A stretch of 53,405 nucleotides of DNA from Archaeoglobaceae archaeon (GTDB lineage: Archaea; Halobacteriota; Archaeoglobi; Archaeoglobales; Archaeoglobaceae), in NCBI GenBank assembly GCA_026988525.1, contig JALSLC010000016.1, positions 1 to 53,405 of the forward strand. Direction: 5' to 3'. Of the stretch, positions 42,436 through 50,848 are shown piece after piece. Each line of letters starts with the position of its first letter. The first letter of the stretch is position 1. The position numbers and the translations under genes were made by a program. Under the pieces are notes generated by a model. It did not search any database and was not told the origin of the DNA. It saw only the letters and a program-made list of their open reading frames with translations.

Positions 42436-43578
42436 GTGTCAAATTTAACCAGTGAAAAAGAAGTAATAGAGTTGTGCGAAAGATGTAGTGCAAGAGTTAA
42501 TTTACAATATAAATTAGTAGAAGAGAAAAATTGTATTTACTGCTGTGGAATTTTTTCAAAAATAAAAGATATTGCAAAAGAGATGGTACCCAAGCTAAGA
42601 GAGTATAACATCAAAACAATAGAAGTTGGCTGTGAACTGAAAGGCAGTCTTAGAGAGTTTGAAGATTATTTAAATCCACAAGTAAGTATAAAGAACGAAA
42701 TCAAAAATGAGATTTCAAAAATTTTGGAAGAATTTGGATTTTCAGATGTTAGAAGAAGAAAAGTTATTCCTGATGCTGTAATAAACATAAATGCAGAAAA
42801 TTTAAACTATAATATAAGAATTACACCAATATATCTTTATGGAAGATATATAAAAAGGATAAGAAACATACCTCAGACAAGATGGGTTTGTTCAGCTTGT
42901 AAAGGCAAGGGTTGTCAGATTTGTGGATTTACAGGGAAAAAATATCAGATGTCCGTAGAAGAGTACATAGGCATTCCTATAATGAATGTAACCAAGTGTG
43001 AAAACTTTATACTGCATGGTGCTGGAAGAGAAGATGTTGACACAAGGATGCTTGGAAAAGGAAGACCATTTATACTTGAAATCGTGAATCCAAAAATTAG
43101 AAATCTAAATTTGAAAGAATTAGAAAAAGCTGTAAACGAGTTTTCAAAAGGTAAAGTCTATATTAAACTTTTTGGATTTGCGGAACCGAAGCACGTTTCA
43201 GAATTAAAGACCGGCAAATACAAAAAAATATATAGGGCTGTTGTTGAATTTGAAAGACCCGTCAAAAAAGAGGAACTTGAAGAAGCTCTAAAAAACTTAA
43301 GCTACAAAGAAATAAACCAGTTCACACCAGAAAGAGTTGAACATAGAAGGGCAAAACTCCTAAGAAAGAGAAGAACTTACAAAATAGAATTGCTGCTTTA
43401 CAGAGAAAGAAAAGCGGTTATAAAAATCGAAGCTGATAGCGGTTTGTACATAAAGGAGCTTGTAAGCGGAGATAAAGGTAGAACAAAACCAAGTCTGTCG
43501 GAAATTTTAAATAACCCTTCACGAGTTGTCAAACTTGACGTAGTAGATGTATTAGGTGGACTAAAAGAGTTTGAATAA
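42436..43578 (+). CDS. pus10: tRNA pseudouridine synthase Pus10
   Basis: Pus10 makes pseudouridine 54 and/or 55 in archaeal tRNA. The protein of about 380 residues has an N-terminal zinc site (CERC near 14-17, CIYCC near 33-37) and a THUMP-like region. A second Cys cluster CSACKGKGCQICG lies near 152-164. The catalytic block is GREDVDTRMLGKGRPF near 198, with the active-site Asp, and a C-terminal KIEADSGLYIKELVSGD motif completes it. GTG at 42436 is preferred over TTG at 42430 from promoter spacing. It leads the cluster with L21e and RpoF. Confidence 0.93.
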   Translation: MSNLTSEKEVIELCERCSARVNLQYKLVEEKNCIYCCGIFSKIKDIAKEMVPKLREYNIKTIEVGCELKGSLREFEDYLNPQVSIKNEIKNEISKILEEFGFSDVRRRKVIPDAVININAENLNYNIRITPIYLYGRYIKRIRNIPQTRWVCSACKGKGCQICGFTGKKYQMSVEEYIGIPIMNVTKCENFILHGAGREDVDTRMLGKGRPFILEIVNPKIRNLNLKELEKAVNEFSKGKVYIKLFGFAEPKHVSELKTGKYKKIYRAVVEFERPVKKEELEEALKNLSYKEINQFTPERVEHRRAKLLRKRRTYKIELLLYRERKAVIKIEADSGLYIKELVSGDKGRTKPSLSEILNNPSRVVKLDVVDVLGGLKEFE

Positions 43579-43593
43579 TGGAGGTTGAAAGTT

Positions 43594-43890
43594 ATGGGCT
43601 GGAAATCTCACGGATTCAGGTTCAAATCTGGTAGAAAGTTGAAAAAAGGTGTTAGAGAAAAAGGTGTAAAAATAAGAAAAGTTCTTCAAACGTTTGAGGT
43701 TGGTCAATACGTTCACATCGACATCGAACCAGCTGTTCACAAAGGGATGCCACATCCAAGGTTTCAGGGTAGGACGGGAGTGGTAGTCGGGCAGAGAGGC
43801 AGAGCATACTTAGTTCAAGTAAGAGATGGAGGAAAAATGAAAACCCTGATAGTGAGACCTGAGCACCTCAAACCTCAGAAAGGGGATTAA
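43594..43890 (+). CDS. rpl21e: 50S ribosomal protein L21e
   Basis: This 98-residue basic ribosomal protein starts [19 protein letters not shown] and contains [29 protein letters not shown], the L21e signature. The ATG at 43594 has GGAGGTTG just upstream and follows the pus10 stop. It precedes rpoF by one base, an arrangement common in euryarchaea. Confidence 0.97.
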   Translation: MGWKSHGFRFKSGRKLKKGVREKGVKIRKVLQTFEVGQYVHIDIEPAVHKGMPHPRFQGRTGVVVGQRGRAYLVQVRDGGKMKTLIVRPEHLKPQKGD

Positions 43891-43891
43891 A

Positions 43892-44242
43892 ATGGGTTTT
43901 AAAGAGGTGCTTGAGTTCGAATATATAACTATTTCAGAAGCAAAAGAAGTTATGGATAAAATAGTTGAAGAGAGAAAAGCTATTTCCGAACTAACTTTTG
44001 AAACAAGAAGGGCTTTAAAACATCTTATGCTTTTTTCAAAGTTACCTGCGGATAAAGCAAAAGAGCTCGTATCTGAGCTTGAAAAATTACCCCAAGTAGG
44101 AAGAAGAGATCTTGCGGTTAAACTTGTAGATATATTGCCGAGAGTTAGAGATGAAGTGAGAATTATATATGCTAAGGAGAGAACTACTCTAAGCCCCGAG
44201 CAAATCGACGAAATTTTGGAGGTTATCAATAAATATAGGTAA
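43892..44242 (+). CDS. rpoF: DNA-directed RNA polymerase subunit F (Rpb4)
   Basis: This 116-residue archaeal Rpb4 homologue forms the RNA polymerase stalk with RpoE. The all-helical sequence with ITISEAKEVM, FETRRALKHLMLFSKLPADKA and the C-terminal HRDC-like LSPEQIDEILEVINKY matches the family. Its position just after L21e supports the call. Confidence 0.94.
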   Translation: MGFKEVLEFEYITISEAKEVMDKIVEERKAISELTFETRRALKHLMLFSKLPADKAKELVSELEKLPQVGRRDLAVKLVDILPRVRDEVRIIYAKERTTLSPEQIDEILEVINKYR

Positions 44243-44243
44243 C

Positions 44244-45161
44244 ATGTACACTTTTTTTTCCAGATTAATTTATTTATTCACACATATAATTCCGATTTTG
44301 GTTATTGCTATAACAATCGCCAATATTCTAAGCGAACTTGGGCTAATAAATAGAATATCTTGGATAGTAAATCCAATTGTAAAAATAGCTAACCTTTCTC
44401 CAGAAAGTGGAGTAGTTATTATAACATACATTGCAAGTGGAAATGCTGGAAGTGCTATGCTTTCTAATTTTTACGAGCAAGGAATTATCAGTGAAAGAGA
44501 AACAATAATTACATCTTTTGTCAGTAGTTTTTTTAGTTTTCTGAATCATGTTTTCATATATTTTATACCAGTAGTAATTCCCCTTTTAGGACTAAAAGCT
44601 GGATTACTATACATATTAGCTAGAATGTTTGTAAGTTTATGCATAACAATAACCGCCATTGTAGCTGGGCATTTTCTACTAGAAAAAAAGAGTTGGGAAA
44701 ACAAAAACATTAAAAAAAAGAATGAAACAAAAAGAAAAACTATAAAAAAAGGTATAAAAAAGGCTTTAAAAGTTTTGAGGAAAATTCTGCCGAGGTTAAT
44801 ACTTGTATATTCAATAGTAATTTTAATGATGAGCTATGGAGTTTTTAAACCACTTGAAAGTTTTAGAATTTTAGGGCTTCCCGGCCAAGTTTCAGCTATA
44901 GTAGCTGCTGGAGTGGCGGATACAACATCTGGTTTTGCTGCAGCAGGTTCACTACTTTCTTCAGGAGTTATAACACCTACTCAGGCTGTTGCAGCTTTAC
45001 TCCTGACAAGTATAATTTCAATGTCTGTTGTTTTTGTGAGACATTCACTCCCCGGTAGAATTGCATACTTTGGTTTTAGGTTGGGTGTAAAAATAGCAAT
45101 TATAAGCTCTCTATTAAATATATTCTATACAGCAATAGCCCTTGCAATATTACTATGGTGA
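44244..45161 (+). CDS. Nucleoside-recognition (Gate) domain membrane protein
   Basis: This 305-residue protein has about eight helices in two halves, each with a Gate-type motif: SGVVIITYIASGNAGSAML in the first and AGVADTTSGFAAAGSLLSSGVI in the second. A basic cytoplasmic loop lies near 150-178. Gate proteins include nucleoside- and ion-linked transporters; the substrate is unknown. It starts one base after rpoF and precedes an MFS gene by 4 bases, so it is embedded in the transcription/translation operon. Confidence 0.82.
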   Translation: MYTFFSRLIYLFTHIIPILVIAITIANILSELGLINRISWIVNPIVKIANLSPESGVVIITYIASGNAGSAMLSNFYEQGIISERETIITSFVSSFFSFLNHVFIYFIPVVIPLLGLKAGLLYILARMFVSLCITITAIVAGHFLLEKKSWENKNIKKKNETKRKTIKKGIKKALKVLRKILPRLILVYSIVILMMSYGVFKPLESFRILGLPGQVSAIVAAGVADTTSGFAAAGSLLSSGVITPTQAVAALLLTSIISMSVVFVRHSLPGRIAYFGFRLGVKIAIISSLLNIFYTAIALAILLW

Positions 45162-45165
45162 AAAA

Positions 45166-46293
45166 ATGCCAAAACCAAAGTACGTTGCATACTCGATAAC
45201 ATTAATAGGCGTTATGGGTGTTTCAGCAATAACACCCGGATTGCCAGAAATAGCGAGAGCTTTTAATATAAATTCTGTTAAAGCAAGCTTACTCATAACA
45301 GCTTTTACTTTGCCCGGGATATTCTTTTCTCCAGTAACAGGGTTTATGGCTGATAAATTTGGTAGAAAACTTGTTATATCTACATCTATCTTTATTTTTG
45401 GATTCTCTGGCATTATTTGTGCTTTCTCAAATTTTGAGACTATGGTACTGCTAAGGATCATTCAAGGTATTTCCGCCTCAGCTCTTGTAGCTCTATCAAC
45501 AACAATAATAGGTGATGCTTACACTGGATTGGAAAGACAAAAAATCATAGGCTACAATGCAAGCATTTTAACTGTAGGTATTGCATTTTATCAGTTGTTT
45601 GGTGGTTTTCTTTCTCATTTTGGCTGGAATTACCCATTTTACATATTTCTTTTAGCATTCCCAGTTGGATTTTTTGTCCTTTTCTCTAAGCTCCCAGATG
45701 TAAAAGAGTCATTTAATTTTTTAGACGTTATCAATTATTTAAATAGAGATATGCTAACGTTATTTTTCTTTGGTTTTATAGCCTACTCACTTCTCTACGG
45801 AACATTTTTAGCGTATTTACCCTTTGTAATATACAAAATAGGCGGATCAAGCATTATTGTGGGGATAATCCAAGCAATTATGTCGTTATCCACAGCTTTT
45901 TTTGCTGCAAATTTAACAAGAATATCAAAAAAATTAAAAGAAAAAATAATTTCAGTCGGATACATTGCATACACTACATCTCTAATTATTATTTTCTTTT
46001 CACTTTTAATGAAGTGTGAGCTCTGCTTGGTTTTAAGCTCGATAGTATTTGGCTATGCACAAGGAACAGTTTTACCGACTTTACAACACAGCATAGTTTC
46101 TATGACGGAAAAAGATGGGAGAGCGACCATTATGTCAATTTATGGATCTATTTCAAAACTTGGGCAAACTTTTGGCCCAATATTTTATGGTATGTTTAAC
46201 CTTGACATTGTTTACATTGTTGGAGCTACAATAGCCATCACTTCTGCAGTCACAAGCAAACAAGTTTTAAAGATGAAGCATTACTTCCAATAA
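45166..46293 (+). CDS. Major facilitator superfamily transporter
   Basis: This protein of about 375 residues has 12 predicted helices and MFS motif A between helices 2 and 3 (GFMADKFGRKLVIS, near residue 55-68). It resembles drug/metabolite proton antiporters (DHA type), but the substrate cannot be read from sequence. The ATG at 45166 follows the upstream stop by 4 bases with GGTGA in range; an in-frame TTG at 45142 is unlikely. Its stop overlaps the cbf5 ATG (TAATG). Confidence 0.9.
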   Translation: MPKPKYVAYSITLIGVMGVSAITPGLPEIARAFNINSVKASLLITAFTLPGIFFSPVTGFMADKFGRKLVISTSIFIFGFSGIICAFSNFETMVLLRIIQGISASALVALSTTIIGDAYTGLERQKIIGYNASILTVGIAFYQLFGGFLSHFGWNYPFYIFLLAFPVGFFVLFSKLPDVKESFNFLDVINYLNRDMLTLFFFGFIAYSLLYGTFLAYLPFVIYKIGGSSIIVGIIQAIMSLSTAFFAANLTRISKKLKEKIISVGYIAYTTSLIIIFFSLLMKCELCLVLSSIVFGYAQGTVLPTLQHSIVSMTEKDGRATIMSIYGSISKLGQTFGPIFYGMFNLDIVYIVGATIAITSAVTSKQVLKMKHYFQ

Positions 46294-47297
46294 TGGGAAA
46301 ATCAAAGAAGATTATGGAGCTAAAAGATTTTTACGTAAAAGAAGAAGTTGATACTAATGAAGATTACGGATGTTTCCCATACAAAAGACCTGTAGAAGAG
46401 TACATAAAGAAAGGTTTCGTTTGCATTGACAAACCAATGGGACCGAGTAGTCATGAAGTGGTAGTTTGGGTCAGAAGGATACTTAACGTAAAAAAGACAG
46501 GACATGCTGGAACCCTCGATCCAAGAGTTACAGGAGTACTACCAATCTTTATAGAGGAAGCCACAAAGCTTGTAAGATTTTTACAGGGATCTGAAAAGGA
46601 GTATGTAACTTTAATGAGATTGCATTCAAACGTGTCTAAGAAAGAGTTGGAGAATGTATTAAAGATGTTTGTTGGAAAAATTTACCAAAGACCTCCGCTT
46701 AAATCAGCTGTAAAAAAGAGATTAAGAATTAGAGAGATATATGGGATTGAATTGTTAGAAATAGATGGAAGAGATGTTCTTTTTAAAGTGAGGTGTGAAG
46801 CCGGAACATACATAAGGAAACTGTGTACAGATGTTGGAGAAGTTTTAGGTAGTGGTGCACATATGCAAGAACTTAGAAGGATTAAAACGGGACATTTCGA
46901 TGAAAAAATGTGTTACACTTTACACGATCTTTTAGATGCGTACATAATGTGGAAAGAAGAAGGGGAAGACAAATACATTAAAGAGATTATAAAACCAATG
47001 GAACTGGCTGTTATCAATATGCCAAAAATAGTAATAAAGGATACAGCTGTAGATGCAATTTGTCATGGAGCAAACCTTATGGCTAAGGGTGTTGCATACG
47101 TAGAAAAGAGCGTTAAACCTAATAAAGAAGTGGCAATTTTCACACTTAAACACGAATTAGTTGCGATAGGGAAAGCAAAAAAAAGTGCAGAAGACATAGT
47201 AAAAATGAGAAGTGGGGAAGTTGTTAATGTGGAAAGAGTTTTAATGGAAAGAGGAGTTTACCCTTCAACTTGGAAAAAGAGCGCATCTCAAAGCTAA
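46293..47297 (+). CDS. cbf5: rRNA/tRNA pseudouridine synthase Cbf5
   Basis: This 334-residue TruB-family enzyme is the catalytic subunit of archaeal box H/ACA ribonucleoproteins. It has KPMGPSSHEVV, the catalytic block HAGTLDPRVTG with Asp76, the RCEAGTYIRKLC motif near 166 and a C-terminal PUA domain (about 250-330). It is the last gene of the pus10-rpl21e-rpoF cluster; a short AT-rich gap separates it from modA. Confidence 0.96.
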   Translation: MGKSKKIMELKDFYVKEEVDTNEDYGCFPYKRPVEEYIKKGFVCIDKPMGPSSHEVVVWVRRILNVKKTGHAGTLDPRVTGVLPIFIEEATKLVRFLQGSEKEYVTLMRLHSNVSKKELENVLKMFVGKIYQRPPLKSAVKKRLRIREIYGIELLEIDGRDVLFKVRCEAGTYIRKLCTDVGEVLGSGAHMQELRRIKTGHFDEKMCYTLHDLLDAYIMWKEEGEDKYIKEIIKPMELAVINMPKIVIKDTAVDAICHGANLMAKGVAYVEKSVKPNKEVAIFTLKHELVAIGKAKKSAEDIVKMRSGEVVNVERVLMERGVYPSTWKKSASQS

Positions 47298-47399
47298 TTA
47301 TTTTAATTGTAGAATATTTGATTGCAGAATAAATACAAATTAAATTCACAAATATATCAAAATAAATTTTTGTTATTTAGGTAATTGTCGTAGAAAAAA

Positions 47400-47432
47400 T
47401 TAAATATCGTTATTACTTTTCAAACATAACGA
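47400..47432 (+). promoter_or_regulatory. modA promoter with ModE-like operator
   Basis: A TATA-like TTAAATAT at 47400-47407 runs straight into an inverted repeat: TCGTTAT (47407-47413), 12 bases, then ATAACGA (47426-47432). The predicted transcription start (about 47430) falls in the right arm, so a bound repressor would cover TATA box and start. The outer arms agree with the ModE consensus as I remember it (ATCG.TAT... and ...ATA..CGAT). The gene controlled encodes molybdate/tungstate uptake, which fits. No modE gene is in the window. Confidence 0.6.
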
Positions 47433-47447
47433 CTTATAGGTGAGATT

Positions 47448-48225
47448 ATGAAAAAGGTGCTAATAGCACTAATGATAATGGCAGTTCTTTTAGCTGGATG
47501 TACTTCAAAAAAAGAGGAGAACAAAAAGTTAGTTGTGTGTTGTGGAGCTGGTCTAATGAAGCCTATGAATGGAATTGATAAAGAATTTCGAAAAAAGAAC
47601 AGGTGCAAAAATTGAAGTACATTATGGGGGTAGTGCTGAAATCTATGGAATACTAAGCACAACTGGTTGTGATGTATTTATACCGGGATCATACTACTAT
47701 ACAAAAATTGCAATGGAAAAAGGATACATTATAAACAGCACTGTCAAAAATGTAACACTGCACATACCTGTTATAGCTGTTCCAAAAGGTAATCCAAAAA
47801 ATATAACTAATTTGAGTGATTTGGCTAAGTCAAACATAAAAATTGTTTTAGGCGATCCAAAAGCTTGTGCAATAGGTAAAGTAGCAGAAAAAATACTAAA
47901 GAAAAATCATCTTTGGAAAAACGTTAGCAAAAACGTTATCGTTTATGCACCTACTGTGAATCAACTGTTGATATACATAGCAACAAAACAAGCTGATGCT
48001 GCAATAATATGGAAAGACATGGCTACTTGGGCTGAAGCTAAGGGGAAAATACAGATCATAAACATACCAAGAAAACAAAATATAATAAAAACTATACCCA
48101 CAGCTGTTACAACTTATGCCAAAAAGGATGGCAGTTTAAAACTTGCAGAGGCTTTTAACAATTATATAGCAAGTAAAGAGGGTCTAAAAATCTGGAAGAA
48201 GTGGGGGTTCATCCCATGCAAATAA
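47448..48225 (+). pseudogene. modA: Molybdate/tungstate-binding lipoprotein ModA, frameshifted
   Basis: Reading from the ATG at 47448 (AGGTGA upstream) gives a lipoprotein signal peptide with lipobox LLAGC, then LVVCCGAGLMKPMNGIDKEF, and stops at TGA 47613. The rest of a ModA-type binding protein continues in the +1 frame from about 47588 (FEKRTGAKIEVHYGGSAEIYG) to 48225 without further damage. The junction lies at GAATTTCGAAAAAAG; removing one T or one A restores a single reading frame of about 258 codons. This is either a real frameshift, slippage at the A6 run or a sequence error. The protein would capture oxyanions for ModBC. The intact downstream genes argue against long-standing decay. 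Confidence 0.85.
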
Positions 48226-49004
48226 CTTTTAGAAATTTTTGTATTTTTATAACACTTCTATTTGCAACTATATTTTTTGGATTAATAATTTCATTATTTA
48301 TAATTCCAAGTTTTACAGCAATATTAAATTCACTTCAAGCAAAAGAGATGATGTATTCACTTGAATTATCTTTAATAACTTCGGCAGTATCTACGATAGC
48401 AGTATTAACATTAGCAATACCTATTGGATACGCTCTCTCAAGATTTTCATTTTTTGGAAAAAATTTTCTAAAGTCTATTTTAGATTTGCCAATAGCATTC
48501 CCAGAATTAGTTTTAGGTTTATGTTTGTTAGTATTTTTTGGACAAACTTTTGTAGGAAAAGTACTGAATGTCTTAGGGATTAAAATTGTTTTTACAAAAC
48601 TTGGTATAATAGTAGCACAGGTGTTTACTGCATTGCCTTATTCTACAAGAATACTGTGCTCTACATTCGAATCAATAAATCCAAGAATTGAGCTTGTATC
48701 AAGAAGTTTAGGATACACAGAATTTGAAACTTTTAGGAATATAACTTTGCCTATTGCAAAAGAGGGGATACTTGCAACAACTATAATATCTTTTGCTAGA
48801 TGTATGGGTGCTTTTGGAGCTGTATTAGTGCTGGCAGGCGGTTCGTATATGTATACCGAAACATTACCAATTACAATATACCTGAGTCTATCATATGGCA
48901 ATATGGATATGGCAATTACAAGTGGTATAGTTCTTGTAATTATATCATTCGCAGCCATATATATGTTCGAAAAAGTAGATAGAGGGAGAACATGGCATTT
49001 TTAG
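48216..49004 (+). CDS. modB: Molybdate/tungstate ABC transporter permease
   Basis: This permease of about 262 residues has six membrane helices and the ABC-permease EAA-like loop ISRSLGYTEFETFRNITLPIAKEG-type segment (seen as SRSLGYTEFETFRNITLP near 165-185) that docks with the ATPase. It fits ModB/WtpB. I chose the ATG at 48216, which overlaps the modA stop by 10 bases and has GTGGGGG upstream, over a GTG at 48201. It overlaps modC by 13 bases. Confidence 0.92.
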   Translation: MQITFRNFCIFITLLFATIFFGLIISLFIIPSFTAILNSLQAKEMMYSLELSLITSAVSTIAVLTLAIPIGYALSRFSFFGKNFLKSILDLPIAFPELVLGLCLLVFFGQTFVGKVLNVLGIKIVFTKLGIIVAQVFTALPYSTRILCSTFESINPRIELVSRSLGYTEFETFRNITLPIAKEGILATTIISFARCMGAFGAVLVLAGGSYMYTETLPITIYLSLSYGNMDMAITSGIVLVIISFAAIYMFEKVDRGRTWHF

Positions 49005-50047
49005 AAATAAAAAATTTATTCGTTGATTTGAAAAATTTCAAGTTAAAGAATATAAATCTAAAAATTGACAAAAAAGATTACGTTACAATTATTGGTCCTA
49101 CTGGAAGTGGTAAGTCAATACTACTTGAAACGATTGCCGGTTTCTATAAACCCACTAAAGGTAAAATTCTAATTGAACAATTGGATATTTCGAATTTGCC
49201 ACCAGAAAAACGCTGTATTAGTATAGTTTATCAAGATTTTGCCTTGTTCCCAAATATGAATGTTTACGAAAATATAGCCTACGGGCTAAAGAAAAAAGAG
49301 AAAAATTCCAGAATTATAAAAGAGGAAGTTGAAAAAATAGCAGAAGATGTTGGAATTACCAATCTTTTGAATAGGATACCTAACACACTTAGCGGTGGAG
49401 AGAAACAGAGAGTTGCCATAGCAAGGGCTTTAGTTACAAAACCCAAGATTTTGCTAATGGATGAACCGTTTAGTGCCTTAGATGTGAGAACAAAAGATTC
49501 TCTTAGAGATCTAATAGAGAATATCGTTAAAAAATATGAAACTACAGTTATTCATGTAACACATGACTTAGATGATGTTTTTAGGCTTGCAAACAAAACT
49601 ATAATTATGAAAGATGGAGAAATAGTACAAAATGGTTATGTAAACGAAGTTTTCAGTAAACCATTGAATGATTTTGTAGCAAATTTTGTTGGAGCCAATG
49701 TATTGAAAGGAGAGATAATTGGTAAAAAAGATGGTTACACTCTAATAAAAATTGGACGTTTTGTAATTCGCTCAATCGATAATGCTAATGTTGGAAGTAA
49801 AGTCAAAGTATATATTAGGCCTGAGGAAATTATTCTCTCTAACGATTTAGAGGATTCCATTGTTTGCTCAGTTGAAAAGATAAAGAGATTTAACAATATA
49901 CTTTGGATAAAATTAAGCAATGATTGTTTTACTTTGAATGCTATTGTAACACCCAATATTACAGAAAAAAGAATATCAATTGGAAATAAAATTTTTATAA
50001 AATTTGATCCAAGTAAGGTAAGAATTTTGGAGGGAAATGGATGTTAG
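48992..50047 (+). CDS. modC: Molybdate/tungstate ABC transporter ATP-binding protein
   Basis: This 351-residue ABC ATPase has Walker A GPTGSGKS near residue 34, Q-loop VYQDFALFPNM, signature LSGGEKQRVAIARAL near 132 and Walker B ILLMDEPFSALD. A C-terminal TOBE-like domain from about 235 (LKGEIIGKKDGYTLIKIG, VYIRPEEIILS) can bind oxyanion and regulate transport. The start ATG is inside the end of modB, with GGGAG before it. Confidence 0.94.
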   Translation: MAFLEIKNLFVDLKNFKLKNINLKIDKKDYVTIIGPTGSGKSILLETIAGFYKPTKGKILIEQLDISNLPPEKRCISIVYQDFALFPNMNVYENIAYGLKKKEKNSRIIKEEVEKIAEDVGITNLLNRIPNTLSGGEKQRVAIARALVTKPKILLMDEPFSALDVRTKDSLRDLIENIVKKYETTVIHVTHDLDDVFRLANKTIIMKDGEIVQNGYVNEVFSKPLNDFVANFVGANVLKGEIIGKKDGYTLIKIGRFVIRSIDNANVGSKVKVYIRPEEIILSNDLEDSIVCSVEKIKRFNNILWIKLSNDCFTLNAIVTPNITEKRISIGNKIFIKFDPSKVRILEGNGC

Positions 50048-50838
50048 ATCTGATGGAACTATATCTTTTGGAAGATTGTCCATACGAAGATGAAACAGTA
50101 GAACTACTTAAAATAGATGGAAACGCTCGTTTAGAAATTTTAACAAGAGAAAAAGGTATTACAGCATGTACTGAAGAACTGGCAGAATTTTATAAGAAAA
50201 AGAATATATGTACACTCAAATATAAAAGAAGTGGACAAGAATTTAAAGCGGGAGAAGTAGTTTTTTGTGCTGAAGGTGATGCAAAAACATTGTTTAAGCT
50301 ATGGAGAGTTTCACAAACGTTTTTATCTATAACATGTGCAATAGCAACAGCAACAAAAAAATTAGTAGATTTAGCAAAATCTGTAAACCCAAATATTTTA
50401 GTCGCCACAACAAGAAAAACTCACCCCGGATTTAGAAAATACGAAATAAAAGCAGTAATATCTGGATCTGGTTGCATTCACAGAAACTCATTGAGTGATT
50501 CAATACTAATAACACCCAACCATTTAAACTTTGTTAAAATTGAAAGTAAACCAAATATTCTAAGAAAAGTAGAGATCGAACCCAGAACCTTAGAAGAAGC
50601 TTTAGAGTTTGCTGATAAGGCTGATGTTCTATTGTTAGATCACTATTCAATTGAAGAGTTAAAAGAAGTTATTCCCAGACTAAAATCGATCAATCCGAAT
50701 TTAAAAATAGCTGTTGCTGGAAATATAAACGAGAAAAACATAAAAGATTATGCAGTATTTGCAGATATTATAGTTACTTCTTCACCATACTATGCAAAAC
50801 CCTTGGACTTAACAACAAAAATAATTAAATCTCAATAA
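50041..50838 (+). CDS. modD: ModD, NadC-like phosphoribosyltransferase-fold protein
   Basis: This 265-residue protein has the type II phosphoribosyltransferase fold of quinolinate phosphoribosyltransferase. It shows EDCPYEDETVELLKI, a central LWRVSQTFLSITCAIAT, the VATTRKTHPGFRKYEIKAV motif near 120-140 and the barrel end KIAVAGNINEKNI. In ModD proteins this family is linked to molybdate transporter operons, and its reaction is unknown. True NadC cannot be excluded, but the position directly after modC, overlapping it by 7 bases, favours ModD. Confidence 0.87.
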   Translation: MLDLMELYLLEDCPYEDETVELLKIDGNARLEILTREKGITACTEELAEFYKKKNICTLKYKRSGQEFKAGEVVFCAEGDAKTLFKLWRVSQTFLSITCAIATATKKLVDLAKSVNPNILVATTRKTHPGFRKYEIKAVISGSGCIHRNSLSDSILITPNHLNFVKIESKPNILRKVEIEPRTLEEALEFADKADVLLLDHYSIEELKEVIPRLKSINPNLKIAVAGNINEKNIKDYAVFADIIVTSSPYYAKPLDLTTKIIKSQ

Positions 50839-50848
50839 ATTTTTAATT

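Noticed and set aside
47569-48225. ATG at 47569 as a normal start of a complete short binding protein
   Set aside because: It lies inside the coding region that begins at 47448 with a lipoprotein signal peptide and good ribosome binding site. Starting here would remove the signal peptide and the first strand of the fold. A frameshifted modA explains both halves.
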